Source: Entrophospora sp. SA101
Lineage: Eukaryota > Glomeromycota > Glomeromycetes > Entrophosporales > Entrophosporaceae
Length of the DNA: 51,604 bases
NCBI GenBank assembly: GCA_958430865.1
Contig: CAUDNR010004411.1
Location: 195,263-246,866, forward strand
Reading direction: 5' to 3'
Part shown: positions 22,325-33,057 of the stretch, piece after piece
How the letters are laid out: every line of letters starts with the position of its first letter
How positions within the stretch are numbered: position 1 is the first letter of the stretch
Program-made: the position numbers and the translations under genes
The notes under the pieces: model-generated
What the model saw: the letters and a program-made list of their open reading frames with translations, nothing else
What the model was told of the DNA's origin: nothing
Databases searched by the model: none

Positions 22325-23676
22325 TAGTAGTAGAGGAGATGTCGGAACCGACCAAAAAACCTTAACCGGTTAATTGAAAAAAATTTTTTCTGAAAAATAT
22401 TTATTCGTCAAAAAAAGTTAAGCGGAAACTGATATTAAAATAAAAAATCAAAAAATAATAAACAATTCTTACGTCTACTCATTATAAACCAACTGTTAAA
22501 TTATCTTTTAATAAATTATTATATTTTTTAAATATAGTAACAATAATAAAATCAAGAATACTAAAGCAAATATACGACAATTATGATATGATAATTTACT
22601 AAGTTACAATGATCCAAAGGCTTCAATAGGTAGTAAGATCAATTTAGTTGTATTTTACATTTACTCTTCATTCTTTTGCATTTAGCCGATAATGTGGATA
22701 TGGCTTCATTTTACCTACTTACTAATAAGCCTTTAGACTATATGATAAAAATACTAAGGATATTATTAGCTTATCGGTATGCCAACACCTTAATTATTTT
22801 TTTAAAGAATATTGGTCAGATCAGATTCTGAAATCTGATTGACACCTCATTACCCAATTTGGCATCATTCGACCAGTAAAAAAAGAACCAATGGATTATA
22901 TATAAGTAAAGAAAGATGGGACCTTAAATTAGCACAAAAGAATTTTAAATCATACACAAACATAACAGTTTGGTAGCTTGATTGACATACATAGTGGTGC
23001 AGTCTTGCGATTATTTTATTGTATATTTTAAATATAATTAATTATATGTCTTTAATAAAAAAAACATGACTTAGCAATTTAATCATCCATCAAATATTCA
23101 TGATGGTCATGATCATTATACAATACATTTGATATCATCATTGACATAACAAAACAATTTCGTCACCCAGGTAATAATAACACCAAGACCATGCATAAAT
23201 GAAAATTTTAATAATGCCTGTCTATCCAGGTCTCTGAGGTTCACAATAATAAATTATTTTCCCTGATTATCAGTTATGGTTCCTTATGAATAATAAATCT
23301 GATGTTGATCACAGGCGTCAGATTAATTAAAATTTTCCTGTCACCAACATGCAAGCGCCTATGTAATTAAACATCAGTCAACACTGTAGAAATTTTTTTC
23401 ACAGAAGAAAGGACTTGAACATGTTGGAAGGTTTTGGACAAAACTTCCTATCTTCCTCCCAGACCAGGCTTGGCTGTTACCATATGGGCATTGATTGCTG
23501 ATAGCTGGTGTTTGTGTATGCTGCTTTGTGTTATACCACTCTAAAATAAAGTCTGTGTCTGTAACTGACTGAAAATTCTCCAATTCAGGAGGTTGCAACC
23601 TAGGTTGCTGACTTGGATTTTCCCTGAATTCAGTTTTGATTCCTGGGTTGCTGTCTTGTCAATGTCATAAACAACC
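22325..23676. other. Noncoding AT-rich stretch
   Basis: No gene is supportable. The frame at 23374-23598 (minus) is short and featureless. Confidence 0.5.
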
Positions 23677-24235
23677 CTACCCCCATTTAAACAACAAGTT
23701 CAGTTGGTCAAATAAGAATTAAAGAAAAACAGAAATATGAAATGATTAATTTATAACATACCAAGCAAATCTGAACCATTTTATTTACAGCATTCTCCTT
23801 GATGCCAGTGATTATGGTGACTCTCACAATAGGAGTGGGTAGAATCGAACTGCCATATTTATACTTGTGAGATACATGCTCTCATTGAGCTACACTCTTT
23901 TATCCTAGGGTAGATTATATGGGCAAAAGCCCCCATTTAAAAAATAACAAGTTCAGTTGGTCAATAAAAATCAAAAGAAACAGAAAATTTATGTGAATGA
24001 TTAATTTATAACATAACATACAAAACCCAAACCATTTTATGCTTTTTTCTTGTTGGCTATATTGCCGACAAAGATATATATAATCATGTAATAATTTTAA
24101 TTTATAGGACAGGGTAGTGATTAGGCAAAAACCCATTCAGTCCTCTACCCAAAATTATAAAATTGGTCAGTATCAAAAAACAGAGAATTTATGAAAATGA
24201 TTATACAAAACAAAAACACTATTTTACAACTTTCC
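23677..24235. repeat. Three diverged copies of a ~110-bp segment around a tRNA-like sequence
   Basis: Segments at about 23677-23790, 23925-24045 and 24130-24235 share the succession CCCATTTAA, CAAGTTCAGTTGGTCA, AACAGA, ATGATTAATTTATAAC and CATTTTA. The third is the most diverged. The tRNA-like relic at 23831-23899 lies between the first two. The arrangement suggests tandem or nested tRNA-derived SINEs. Confidence 0.55.
23831..23899 (-). tRNA. tRNA-Val(CAC)-like relic, possibly a SINE head
   Basis: The minus strand folds as a cloverleaf. The acceptor stem AAGAGTG/CACTCCT forms 6 of 7 pairs. The D stem GCTC/GAGC has a very short loop lacking the GG pair. The anticodon stem TGTAT/GTATA has loop CTCACAA, giving anticodon CAC (Val). 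The T arm GGCAG-TTCGATT-CTACC has one mismatch. The two mismatches and the abnormal D loop argue for a pseudogene or tRNA-derived repeat, not a working tRNA. Box-A-like and box-B-like (AGTTCGATTCT) sequences are still visible. Confidence 0.55.
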
Positions 24236-26420
24236 TCTTAACAATAGAGCCCAAATGCAATCGCTGGGTCACCAACCCTGCTCTGAATTACAACCTCCTG
24301 TTGAAACAAGTTGCAGATTCTTATTGCTTTGGTGGATCTGGATGTTTACATGGCACTATAATTCATCAACAGAGTTGCAACAGCTTGGTCACAGAGCCAC
24401 CCTTACCCTAGAGGTAGGATCATTACAAGCAACTTTTCGGCTAGCGTGCCAGCAACCTTCACTGTTCTGGGAAGATTAGTGAAAGCGTCATTGACAATTG
24501 ATGCAGTCCTGGTAAACTCCAGATCCACGCGCCTTCTGGAATTCAATTGCATCATCATATCTTCAGGTCGCCAGGTCAAGATTAGCCTTGTGTACACAAG
24601 GAATGTGTAAATATCTGTAAATGTGTTCAAGGTAGCGTGCATGCTTCAACGTCTGCCAATTTCCAATAATCAAACATCACATATCGAAATGTTTCTTTTT
24701 CAATAGTCAATGCTTGCCTTAACATCTTGCAATTATTTATTATTATTATTTGATATTAAGATTTATAATGATTACGTAAAACAAAATACACAATCTTGAT
24801 AAAAATCTTATAATTACTCGGCAATGATCTGCCCACGTTTTGATTGTCAATTAAAATATTTATAATAACCAACCAAAAAACACAATGCAAACTTAAATAA
24901 AGTACATCTGGTTGGTTATTAACATGTATTCTTTAGGAGACTCACGTTTTGTCATCTTTAAAAAATAAATTGTTTTTCCAAGAAAAAAAAATCAATCAAT
25001 TCGCATCAACAAAAAAAACCAATAGGGTTCCATACATAAATAATTAATGCACACGTTTGTCAATCAAATAAAATATTTACTTGTTCTTGTTCTTGCTGCT
25101 TTTTACTTGTACCTGTAAATCTTCGGTGAATCTATTTTATGGCGAAAATAATAACAAATTATAACAAAAGCAATAAAACCTCCTATACAGTTTCTATTTA
25201 AATTTCACTTTAATTTTACTTTGCTTTTACCAATTAAAGTCAGTTGTAATTTACAACAATTACTTTTAACACAACTTTTGCCAATTGGTCATAATACCTT
25301 ACGTTTGCACTTAAACAATTATCAAAAGTTAAACAAAAATATTTACAGGTAACAAAAACCAAAATCAAACCTTTGCCTAATACCAAATCCTCTATTCCAC
25401 TCTGATAACCAAACAGACAATTAAACTATACTGTTTAATTAAACAAAAAAGAATTGAATATATTCCCCATAAAAAAAATAATACATTATTTGAATTTTAA
25501 TTGCAGAAACACTCACTATCATGAAAATTTGCAATAGTGGGAAAAGTCCATCTTTTCACCTGTAATCTTTCCGTGATTTTTCATTAACATTAATAACAAA
25601 TGTTTATTATCCGAACTTTGTCCATTTCATTAAAATTAATAATAAATGTTGAGTGAACTTTATCTATTTTATTAATTAATTTATTCATTAGTAATTCAAT
25701 TATTTATCCGAACTTTATCCATTCCATTTTATTAATTAATTTATTCAATAAATGTTCAGTCATTTATTCGAACCCTTATCCATTTTATTAATTTAATTTA
25801 TTCAGTAAAATTATTCAGTTATTTATCCAAACTTTACCCATTTTATTAATTAAATGCATATGTGTTTTTCAGTGAAGCCTCCATTTCTTACGAAAAACTG
25901 AATTATATATTCCATGAATATGATACATTTATTATTATTATTATTATGGGAAAACACGAAAATGCAATGTATATTAATATAAAAAAACCGAGATTAACAA
26001 TGGGAAAAACACTGAGACTAATCACGGAATAAATTTTTTGCAGGGAATATCCGTTAATATTAGGAAATGAAATATATCTGATGATGTCAATTGATTAGCC
26101 GGCTAATCTGTTTAAGTCAATTAAGTCATTTATTACCCGATTAATTTGTTGGGAACCGTTTATTAGCCGGTTAAACCATTTGTTAGCTGGCTAAGCTATT
26201 TAAATCAGTTTGGTTAGTATTAAAATATTAATGAAATGAGTTGTCGGGTAACGTCTTGTCAGAGAAACGATTGTCGGGTAACGTTCGCAAATAATGATTT
26301 AAATTATAACCCAAATGATTTGATTTCTATGAAAATAATAATACGTTAGATATTGAACTGAATTTGGAAAAGACGACCATCGCTTAGAAAACATTAGACC
26401 CTATTAATATGAAATAAATA
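24236..26420. repeat. Repeat-rich noncoding region
   Basis: 24240-24640 has higher G+C and open frames on both strands but no recognisable protein; it may be an old repeat. 25590-25860 holds four degenerate ~65-bp units (TTATCCRAACTTTA / CCATTTTATTAATTAATTTA). 26090-26290 holds repeated TTAGCCGG(C/T)TAA palindromes and two GTTGTCGGGTAACG units. Confidence 0.5.
25483..25570 (+). repeat. ~100-bp dispersed repeat, copy 1
   Basis: Starts AATACATTATTTGAATTTTAA and continues through GCAATAGTGGGAAAAGTCC. A diverged direct copy is at 26420-26530. Confidence 0.6.
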
Positions 26421-26530
26421 TAATACATTACTTTGAATTTTAATTCTAGAAATACTCGTGAAAATTTCCACGAATTTGCAATAGTGGCAAAGTCCGCCTT
26501 TTCCCCTGTGACCTTTCCGCAATTTTTCAT
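26420..26530 (+). repeat. ~100-bp dispersed repeat, copy 2
   Basis: Same succession as 25483-25570 with about 80% identity and a 15-bp insertion. It overlaps the 5' part of the open frame at 26433, so that frame's N-terminus is probably repeat-derived. Confidence 0.6.
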
Positions 26531-27000
26531 GAATGTAAATGCATGCATTTCTGGAGTTTTAAATCATGATCGGTTTGATTGCAGGGAAAAAGATGAGTTT
26601 ATAAATGGAAGTGGAAGTTTACAAATTGAAAATAATTTTGATAACAGAGTCAATCATTATTTGGAAAGTAAGGACTGTAAGTAGGATAATAACGTAAAAA
26701 AAAATTATTCTGTCATCTTTTTTACTTTTAATTTTTATTTGCCAATGACTTTATGAAATAGTTTCTCAAATTCAAATCTATTTCATCAAATTTGGTGGAA
26801 TTAATGGTTTCAAACAAAATAAAGCAAGTTGTAAATATTGCAGCCATAAATTAAATCAAGCTGTTCAAAGATGTGGAATGCATTTTCCGTATGTTCTCGG
26901 TGCAATATTTTTTATAGTATTAGGGATGTATGTAACTCTGTATCAACAATCACCATTTGGTCCAAAGTTTCCTCCAAATACGAATTTGACATCATCATGA
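26527..27000 (+). CDS. Possible two-exon gene for a small tail-anchored protein, unknown
   Basis: Exon 1 (ending at a GTAAGT donor near 26675) joins in frame to exon 2 (after AAATAG near 26760) and ends at 27000. The second exon has a CKYCSHKLNQAVQRCG cysteine cluster followed by one hydrophobic segment, FPYVLGAIFFIVLGMYVTLY, and a short polar tail, as in a C-tail-anchored membrane protein. The start is uncertain: the frame is open from 26433, but that part is a repeat, so the ATG at 26529 is a better choice. I do not recognise the family. Confidence 0.4.
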
Positions 27001-27379
27001 TGATGAAAGTGATGGAATTTATGTAAGCATTGGGATAGAAAGAAATGAAGAAAAAGGTAGCTGTGGTGATGTTAGATGTTTATTTTAATTTTTATGAATA
27101 TTTTTCCCCCCAAGAAATGCACGCGCATGAAATGAATTTCCCATCTCTAATGTTAACCAATCAAAAATTGGCTTTATGCCATGCTCTATTAATATCAATC
27201 GTTAACAAAATAATTAACCGTAAGCGGAGCCATTTAACCATATTTTCATTATTTTTCTAAAAATAAAACAGGAATGCACAGTGGAGTGGCAATTTCCCAA
27301 CACTGACTGGTTGAACGCCTTTAAATATTAAAACAAAAATTTTTTTATTACATTTCGAAATATTAACCAATAAATTTTA

Positions 27380-27472
27380 TCATGAATTATGAATTATGAA
27401 TTATGAATTATGAATTATGAATTATGAATTATGAATCATGAATCATGAATTATGAATTATGAATTATACGAA
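27380..27472 (+). repeat. 7-bp tandem repeat (GAATTAT)n
   Basis: About 13 units of GAATTAT with two GAATCAT variants in the middle. Confidence 0.95.
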
Positions 27473-27534
27473 TTATAATTGCTTAAGTTTGACATTTAAA
27501 AATCTTAAAATCTTAAGTATATAAAATATATGAA

Positions 27535-28128
27535 TTAAGGGTATGCTACAGTGGCTATACCTGATTCACACAGTAAAGTTGTACCATCCGAACCGATAAC
27601 TAAATAATCAAATAACAACATTAGCAAATATTTATTAGAGTCAAGCAAAATTAATAAAACAATACGAGATAACTTACGAGTCGATTTTATGAGATATTGC
27701 TCAGTTACATTAACAGGTTGGGTAGGACTAATAGGGAACACATATTCGAGTGTAAAATCGAGATGTCCTGCCGGAATTGGACAATCTATATCAGGAGGTT
27801 TCGAGTTGCTTTCACAATAATCCTCCTCGTGTGTTAATATTGCTGTGCCATCAAGCAAGGAAACACTCAGGACAAAAGTGGTTGTTGGTTCAATTTCGAC
27901 AGTGCTATCCCATACAAAGTGTTCGGTGGTCTTTTCACCAGGTACGAATATTGACGGAGTGTATGTATCCTCAATAATAGTGATGGGAAAATCACCATCA
28001 CACTGAGTAAACATACCAACTTCGGGTGCTCTTTTTCTAAAATCACTATAGGAAAATGAATTGATTATTGTTGTAAATAATGTCAAGAACAAGAACAAGT
28101 AAATATTATTATTATTAATTGCGTACAT
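27535..28128 (-). CDS. Secreted ML-domain (MD-2/NPC2-like) lipid-binding protein, 2 exons
   Basis: Exon 1 (28128-27678) and exon 2 (27599-27535) join in frame across a GTAAGT..TTAG intron to 171 residues. Residues 1-24 are a typical signal peptide with hydrophobic core LFLFLTLFTTII. The mature part has the ML-domain layout: FTQCDGDFPITI, then EPTTTFVLSVSLLDG, a CPIPAGHLDF motif, and a closing LLCESGIATVAY. Conserved cysteines (in TQCDG, DYCES, IDCPI, LLCES) would form the usual disulfides. The family binds single lipids such as sterols or phospholipids. Related secreted proteins are abundant in arbuscular mycorrhizal fungi. If the intron is retained the protein is 197 residues with a foreign insert, so I prefer splicing. 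Confidence 0.72.
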   Translation of the reverse strand: MYAINNNNIYLFLFLTLFTTIINSFSYSDFRKRAPEVGMFTQCDGDFPITIIEDTYTPSIFVPGEKTTEHFVWDSTVEIEPTTTFVLSVSLLDGTAILTHEEDYCESNSKPPDIDCPIPAGHLDFTLEYVFPISPTQPVNVTEQYLIKSTRKLSRIVLLILLDSNKYLLMLLFDYLVIGSDGTTLLCESGIATVAYP

Positions 28129-28134
28129 TTTGAT

Positions 28135-28836
28135 TGATTATAGTTTTGATTTAAATATTTTTATTTTATGATTTTGTTTGTACCAAATTCTTTCTTTATT
28201 TATATGAAAAAATCAATACAAGATTTCTTATATCAGCATTGGAGTTTAACAAAGCAAAGAATCCTAAAGACTCGTATGCGTCCATATGCGCATATTAACG
28301 ATACATCAGTGTTCCTTCGAAGGTCAATTATTTCATTTACCGGTTGGTAGATATTCCGTACCAGTGCTAGTACATTTTCATATTTTTATTATTATACACA
28401 AAATTTGAGTGTGTGTTAAGCACCATATGTACTATATATACTGTTTCAAAAAATTTTCATGTGCAAAGCATCATTTAGTACGAAAAAATTTCCTTTCAAA
28501 GATCTTGAATTAAAACGTCGAACAAATCGGATCCTTCTCGCAAACAAAAAAACCTCGGCCTATTAATATTAATATCAAGAAAAAATGTTTCAACATCTCC
28601 CAATTTATACTTTTTTTTGTGCACCAAATTTGATTCATGTTTTTGGAAGTAAAAATAATGGCTTTATATCTATTTTTGAGCAATAAGTCTTTCACTTTTC
28701 ATTTACGAAACAAACAACGACTACCCTCCCCATATGAAAGCTGCATATTCTCACTAATTTTTAAGACAACAAAAACCTTGTTTTAAAGTAAAAAAACGTA
28801 ATGCCATTTTTGAATAGCCGTAACTTTACATAGGTA
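28135..28836. other. Intergenic region
   Basis: AT-rich; the two short open frames (28168-28350 plus, 28510-28695 minus) have no recognisable features. It probably holds the ML-gene promoter just above 28128. Confidence 0.45.
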
Positions 28837-28914
28837 GTATGGTGCAAGTCACTTAGTCACTGAACTTTTTGTGCTACAACGACAATTTTGAGAAAAAAAT
28901 TTACAATCAAAAAT
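28837..28914 (+). mobile_element. Left end of the 21405-type DNA transposon, cut by an assembly gap
   Basis: TATGGTGCAAGTCACTTAGTC and the next ~55 bases match 21405-21482. The sequence then runs into ten N. The gap was probably caused by this repeat. Confidence 0.85.
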
Positions 28915-28924
28915 NNNNNNNNNN
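28915..28924. other. Assembly gap (10 N)
   Basis: Ten N of arbitrary length. Adjacent contigs are joined by scaffolding only. Confidence 1.
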
Positions 28925-28998
28925 ATGGTAAAGTAGTATTGATGGTGTATCCTAATTTTGATTTGGATTGAATATGACATAGTAAAGGATCATAATAT

Positions 28999-29916
28999 AT
29001 GTTAAAAGCTCTTTTAGAAGATCTTGTTCCACTAATAAGATTTAATTTAATTTTCTCAGATGATTTTCACAAAAAAATTGAACATTATAAAGAAGCTATT
29101 GATAAGGATTTTTATGAAGAACTTTACCAATATTTCAATCATAAAGATAAGTGGTAATCTAAATTATTGCTTCCAAAATGTCCAAGAATTAAAAAATTAC
29201 TAAGCACACAAATGAAATGTTTAATAACTAACTGGATTGATGAAAGAGATGATATATATTCAAATGATTTATATTACAATTTTGAACCAATTTTCTGTGG
29301 ATCTAAAGATGGGTATTCAAGGACAACTTTTGAGGAAAGGTGCCACAACGTTGAAAAAACTTTGGTTTTGATAAGGATTAAGGAAACAGCTGAGTTAATT
29401 GGTGGATATAATCCCATTACTTGGAACCGAAATCATATGTTTCCAGAAGAGGAGTATGAGATCCAAACTGACAAAAGCTTTATCTTCAAATTTGATAAAA
29501 TGCATATAAACAATTCCATATTGAGTAGGGTTGCAATGCCATTTGGTGCAATTTAAAGACTAGTGCCATAAATTATGATGATGGTAGTATTGTATTTATG
29601 GCATATAAAAAGTGGTTGTGACCACTTTTGCAACCATACTTTTTCCTTTTTTTGGATTACAGCACTAGTCTTTAGTGCAATTGGCCATCAATCACAGCCA
29701 TTCACTCGTACTATTGATAATTTAGGTATTACATTTAATGAAGTATTAGTTGATTTTATGGATTTACAAGTCTATAACAGTACAGATGATGGACCTTATT
29801 GTTACTATGTACATTACAATCATGGAAGTGATAGTTACGAAAATGACCTAATTTTCATAAATAAAGATAAAAAATATCATTTATTAGAGGAATGTGTGAT
29901 ATATAAATTAAGTTAA
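28999..29916 (+). pseudogene. TLDc-domain (BTB-TLDc family) pseudogene split by a MITE
   Basis: The frame from 28999 reads FHKKIEHYKEAIDKDFYEELY, reaches a TAA at 29155 after HKDKW, and continues in the same frame through LLPKCPRIKKLLSTQM and LITNWIDER into the TLDc signature: FCGSKDGYSRTTFEERCHN, IKETAELIGGYNPITW, DKSFIFKF, SILSRVAMP. After the MITE at 29554-29674 the domain resumes (SYENDLIFINKDKKYHLLEE, CVIYKL, stop at 29916). BTB-BACK-TLDc proteins are a very large family in arbuscular mycorrhizal fungi; TLDc domains are linked to oxidative-stress resistance and V-ATPase regulation. The BTB half is absent, perhaps lost in the gap just upstream. One stop plus a transposon insertion make this a dead copy. 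Confidence 0.8.
29554..29674. mobile_element. hAT-type MITE, 121 bp, inserted in the TLDc pseudogene
   Basis: TIRs TAAAGACTAGTGC and GCACTAGTCTTTA, with an 8-bp target duplication GTGCAATT at 29546-29553 and 29675-29682. The interior matches the element at 12005-12137 in inverted orientation (AAAAAGTGGTTG, TGGTTGCAAAAG). Confidence 0.93.
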
Positions 29917-29991
29917 ATAAATTTTTTTTAGAGTAAAAATTTAATAATTAGCATAATAAAATATCATAATAATATAACAATTTTTTTTTAC

Positions 29992-30996
29992 TTATCCAAA
30001 TTTCACTGCACAAGAATGGAATGAAATAACTAAAACCAACCCGTATAAAATTCACCATCCTGTAATACCACCATCAGTTTCTAGATCTCTTCAAGAAGCT
30101 GCAATTAAGATTGTAATGGGTGAAGACTATTATATGCATCCTGATAATTCGGAGATAAATAAACTTGCTGCACGCACATTTAATGAGTTGTAAGTTGAAT
30201 TTTTGATTAGTATTTGTAAAAGATGAATGTTATTTAATGCCTTTAACACATTTTAGATCTAGCATTCCTCCTATTGATTATAAAATGTCAGAAGAATTAC
30301 ATTGTTGCAAGTTATTATATCCTTTTACAAATCCAGTGTTTTTTGGACCACATAAAGAGTATGAGGTTCAACTAAATCGCACTGTTAGTAAAACAAAACA
30401 AAGACCTGATTTCGCCTGCATCATTAATAAAATTCCACTTTTGAACTCCGAAATTAAACCATGTGGATATAAACCACTACAAAAAAAAAAGGATATTGTA
30501 AAGGCTCAATTAAGAGGTAAAAAGGCAATAAATCAACTATTAAACTTGAAAGGTGGTCCTGCTAAAACAGCCATACTTACAAATATGGGTATGTATATAA
30601 TAAACTGTCTGCCATTACATTATTATTCTGATGCTAATTTATTTTTAAAATATTATGTCCAGGTGATACAGTATCATCTTTTATCATGGATCTACAGGTT
30701 GATAGGATTTATCGTTCTTGGCCTTTCTGTACAACAAAATTAGTAATTGATAAATCTTCAATGCCATTGATAGAATCGACATTTTGCCACTTTGTGGCAT
30801 TAGAGGTATACATAATTATTTTAATCTGCATTTGGATAATATTCAAAATTTATGACAAATTGTTTATTCACAGGGACAGATAAACATATTAGCAAAAGAT
30901 TTTAAAACTCGCAGTAATGTGTTCACTCCACCATTACAAATGTCATTCATGAGCATTATCCCAGATTCACCACAAATCAAAAGGTTACTTAAATAA
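29992..30996 (+). pseudogene. PD-(D/E)XK-nuclease-like transposon-family gene, 5'-truncated, 4 exons
   Basis: Exons at about 29995-30189, 30257-30588, 30663-30805 and 30874-30996 join in frame across GT..AG introns and end at a normal stop. The N-terminus has no start codon in frame, so the 5' exons are missing. Readable blocks include HPVIPPSVSRSLQEAAIKI, KQRPDFACIINKIPLLNSEI followed by KP, and DLQVDRIYRSWPF. The RPD-x(14)-EIK arrangement matches the catalytic core of PD-(D/E)XK nucleases, and I recall this as a repeated family in Rhizophagus-like genomes. Intact splice sites and frame suggest it was lost recently or is only a fragment of a gene whose first exons are further upstream. Nuclease function is inferred from the motif only. 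Confidence 0.6.
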
Positions 30997-31194
30997 TTTA
31001 TATAATTTAATGATATTTAATGGTAACCTTTCCTTAGTATATATACACATATATTATCACTATCATATGTGATGAAAGTAGTAGTATTGGTATATCTTTG
31101 TTTACAAAGCTTAATATTGTAAAAAAAAATTTTAATTTTCAAATAATTCAAATGCTTTTTATTCTAATAAAATGATTTCACATTAAAATTTTAA

Positions 31195-31237
31195 ATGTTC
31201 ACTTTGTCTGGTTTTGTTGCAGCATACCCCATATAAG
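31195..31237 (+). repeat. Conserved block, partial copy 2
   Basis: Carries TGTTCACTTTGTCTGG through TTGCAGCATACCCCATATA but lacks the TTGGTAATACCAA half. It faces copy 3 (31576-31636) in inverted orientation about 340 bp away. Confidence 0.85.
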
Positions 31238-31243
31238 GAATTA

Positions 31244-31330
31244 CAATCAGACCTCCATAAATGCACCCCTCTTTGGGACCAAGGGACAATGTGCATTTAT
31301 GGAGGGGGTGCATTTATGGAGGCCTGACTG
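31244..31330. mobile_element. Pogo/Tc1-type MITE, 87 bp, with TA target
   Basis: Inverted termini CAATCAGACCTCCATAAATG and CATTTATGGAGGCCTGACTG flanked by TA on both sides. The CAGTCAGRCCTCC end and TA target are typical of pogo/Tc1-mariner elements in fungi. It lies between two inverted copies of the conserved block. Confidence 0.85.
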
Positions 31331-31575
31331 TATATGAGAGGATTTTTTATTGGGTAAAATAATGATCAATTTAAAAAACAATAATTAGTTTTGAATATTC
31401 ACCTAACTTTGTTTATTTACTAATCATAAAAAAATATAATTTATTTACATTGGAATATTTCCTTTTAGTTTATATACAGTACCTGGAAGAAAGTATTCAA
31501 ATGCAGTTTTTCAAAATATCACATGATAAAAATTAATAAAAAGTGATTTGTAATTTAGATTCTTATTGGTTAAAT

Positions 31576-31636
31576 GGGGCATGCTGCAACAAAACCAGAC
31601 AAAGTGAACATTGGTATTACCAAGAATTACAGGGTT
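31576..31636 (-). repeat. Conserved block, copy 3
   Basis: GGGGCATGCTGCAACAAAAC through TTGGTATTACCAA, about 105 bp upstream of the small ORF at 31743. Further out it shares CATTTGTAATGTGAT with the copies at 39.1 and 41.5 kb. Confidence 0.88.
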
Positions 31637-31742
31637 CAAAATTTAGTCATTTGTAATGTGATTATATAATTAACAGTTTTATAATATCCCATTTGCTATC
31701 TTAAGTGATATATAGAATTGCCCCTATATAAAAATAGTCAAT

Positions 31743-32006
31743 ATGAAGCTCATTTATATCAGATCTACTATGGAACCAAAGAATTACAGCACCATTAGAA
31801 GTATTCTGAAAAAAGAACAAGGTGAAAAAATTGCTCCTTACATTTTTAAATTAGCAGGTACCAAATCTTTGCAAACATATTTAGACAAAGAAAGGATTAC
31901 CTATGAAATTTACCAAAAAAGAAAAATAATAAGCATTAAGAAAAGAAAGCAGAATGAAAATGTGTTATTATCCAACAAAAAGCAAAAATCCTTAGAAGGA
32001 AAATAA
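31743..32006 (+). CDS. Small conserved basic protein, diverged paralogue
   Basis: An 87-residue frame starting MKLIYIRSTMEPKNYSTIRS. Over the first 36 codons it encodes exactly the same residues as the copies at 10.2, 35.6 and 49.3 kb, yet nine codons differ, all synonymously (for example AAG/AAA, TAT/TAC, AGA/CGA, CTG/TTG). That is strong evidence for a translated protein under purifying selection in a standard-code context. The C-terminal half varies more but keeps YEIYQ and lysine/arginine clusters (KKRKQ, NKKQK) that look like a nuclear localisation signal. I do not recognise the fold. No HIT-like gene follows this copy. The conserved block upstream suggests a shared promoter. Confidence 0.75.
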   Translation: MKLIYIRSTMEPKNYSTIRSILKKEQGEKIAPYIFKLAGTKSLQTYLDKERITYEIYQKRKIISIKKRKQNENVLLSNKKQKSLEGK

Positions 32007-32590
32007 TCTTATTATTACAATATTGGTTTATTTTTTTCCTTTAATTTTATCAACATGAATCATGGCAATAAAAACCTAACAAAGTTATATGGGCTATTCA
32101 TAATCAAATAGATTTACCATCAAATTTTTCTTTATTCTTTGAAATATTCATTAGCAGCTTTGACAAAATCTTCATCTGGCATAAGTTTATGTCCCTGTAA
32201 TTTTGCATAAATTTTACATTTAATAATAGCAAAAATTTCCCTAAAAAATTCCTGACATCTATATTACATCAATATATCAATGCTAACCATTAATTCTCAG
32301 TTGTTAAACACTGACCACCTATGAGTAAAATATTTTTTTGGGAATGATTCTTTAGTAAAACTCAAGTGTTAAATAATAAAAAAATTTTTTTTGGTTCTTC
32401 ATTTTGGGTGGCGATTTTTACTGTTGTAAAATTTATGCAATATTACAAGGACGTAATTTTACATGTATAATTTTTGCATAATTATTACAGTTGTAATCTA
32501 TTATATTAAAAACGTTAGGTTCACGTGAGCATAACGTTTAGAATGGTGCCCACGCATAAATAAACGTAACGTTTAGGCTGCCACGCATAA
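32007..32590. other. AT-rich region with a small minus-strand relic
   Basis: At 32200-32132 the minus strand reads HKLMPDEDFVKAANEYFKE and then a stop, like the end of a transposon protein. No complete gene. Confidence 0.35.
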
Positions 32591-32815
32591 ATAATGTTAT
32601 TTGAATTGTTCAATAACACAAACGTGTGCCACAATCTATCCGTTATTGTATCGTTGGGTTACGTTTAGACTACCACAAGCACGCAAATAAATACGCTGTG
32701 ATGCGTAACGTTTTAGACCGCCACATGCAATCTATCTATTATTGTATCGTTAGTTTATGTTTAGACTACCACAAGCACGTAAATAAATATGTTGTGATGC
32801 ATGTAAATGATTTTT
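32590..32815 (+). repeat. Two ~107-bp tandem repeat units with mostly transition differences
   Basis: Units near 32630-32725 and 32728-32812 share ATTGTATCGTT and AGACTACCACAAGCACG. Differences are largely C-to-T or G-to-A (CCGTTATT/CTATTATT, TACGCTGTGATGCG/TATGTTGTGATGCA), several of them at CpG sites. Related partial units precede at 32515-32590. Confidence 0.65.
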
Positions 32816-33057
32816 AATTGTGATACAATAATAAAATATTATATTTTTCATTAGTTTTTGATTATTCTCTAACTTTTGATGTGACATTTTGTAGTCATGA
32901 AATCAAATTTAACAAAATTATGTCAATCAAAACTGTTATTTTTTTAAATCTATACATATTTATAATAAACGCAACTAAACTTATTAATGCTATGAATTTA
33001 CAGTATTAAATAATTTCGAATAAAAAAAAAAATTTACAAGATTATTTATAGTGTGCT

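Noticed and set aside
24240..24640. Protein-coding gene in the GC-richer stretch
   Set aside because: Short frames on both strands, no motif, no plausible splicing; more likely an old repeat.
27380..27472. CRISPR-like array
   Set aside because: It is a simple 7-bp tandem repeat without spacers, in a eukaryotic genome.
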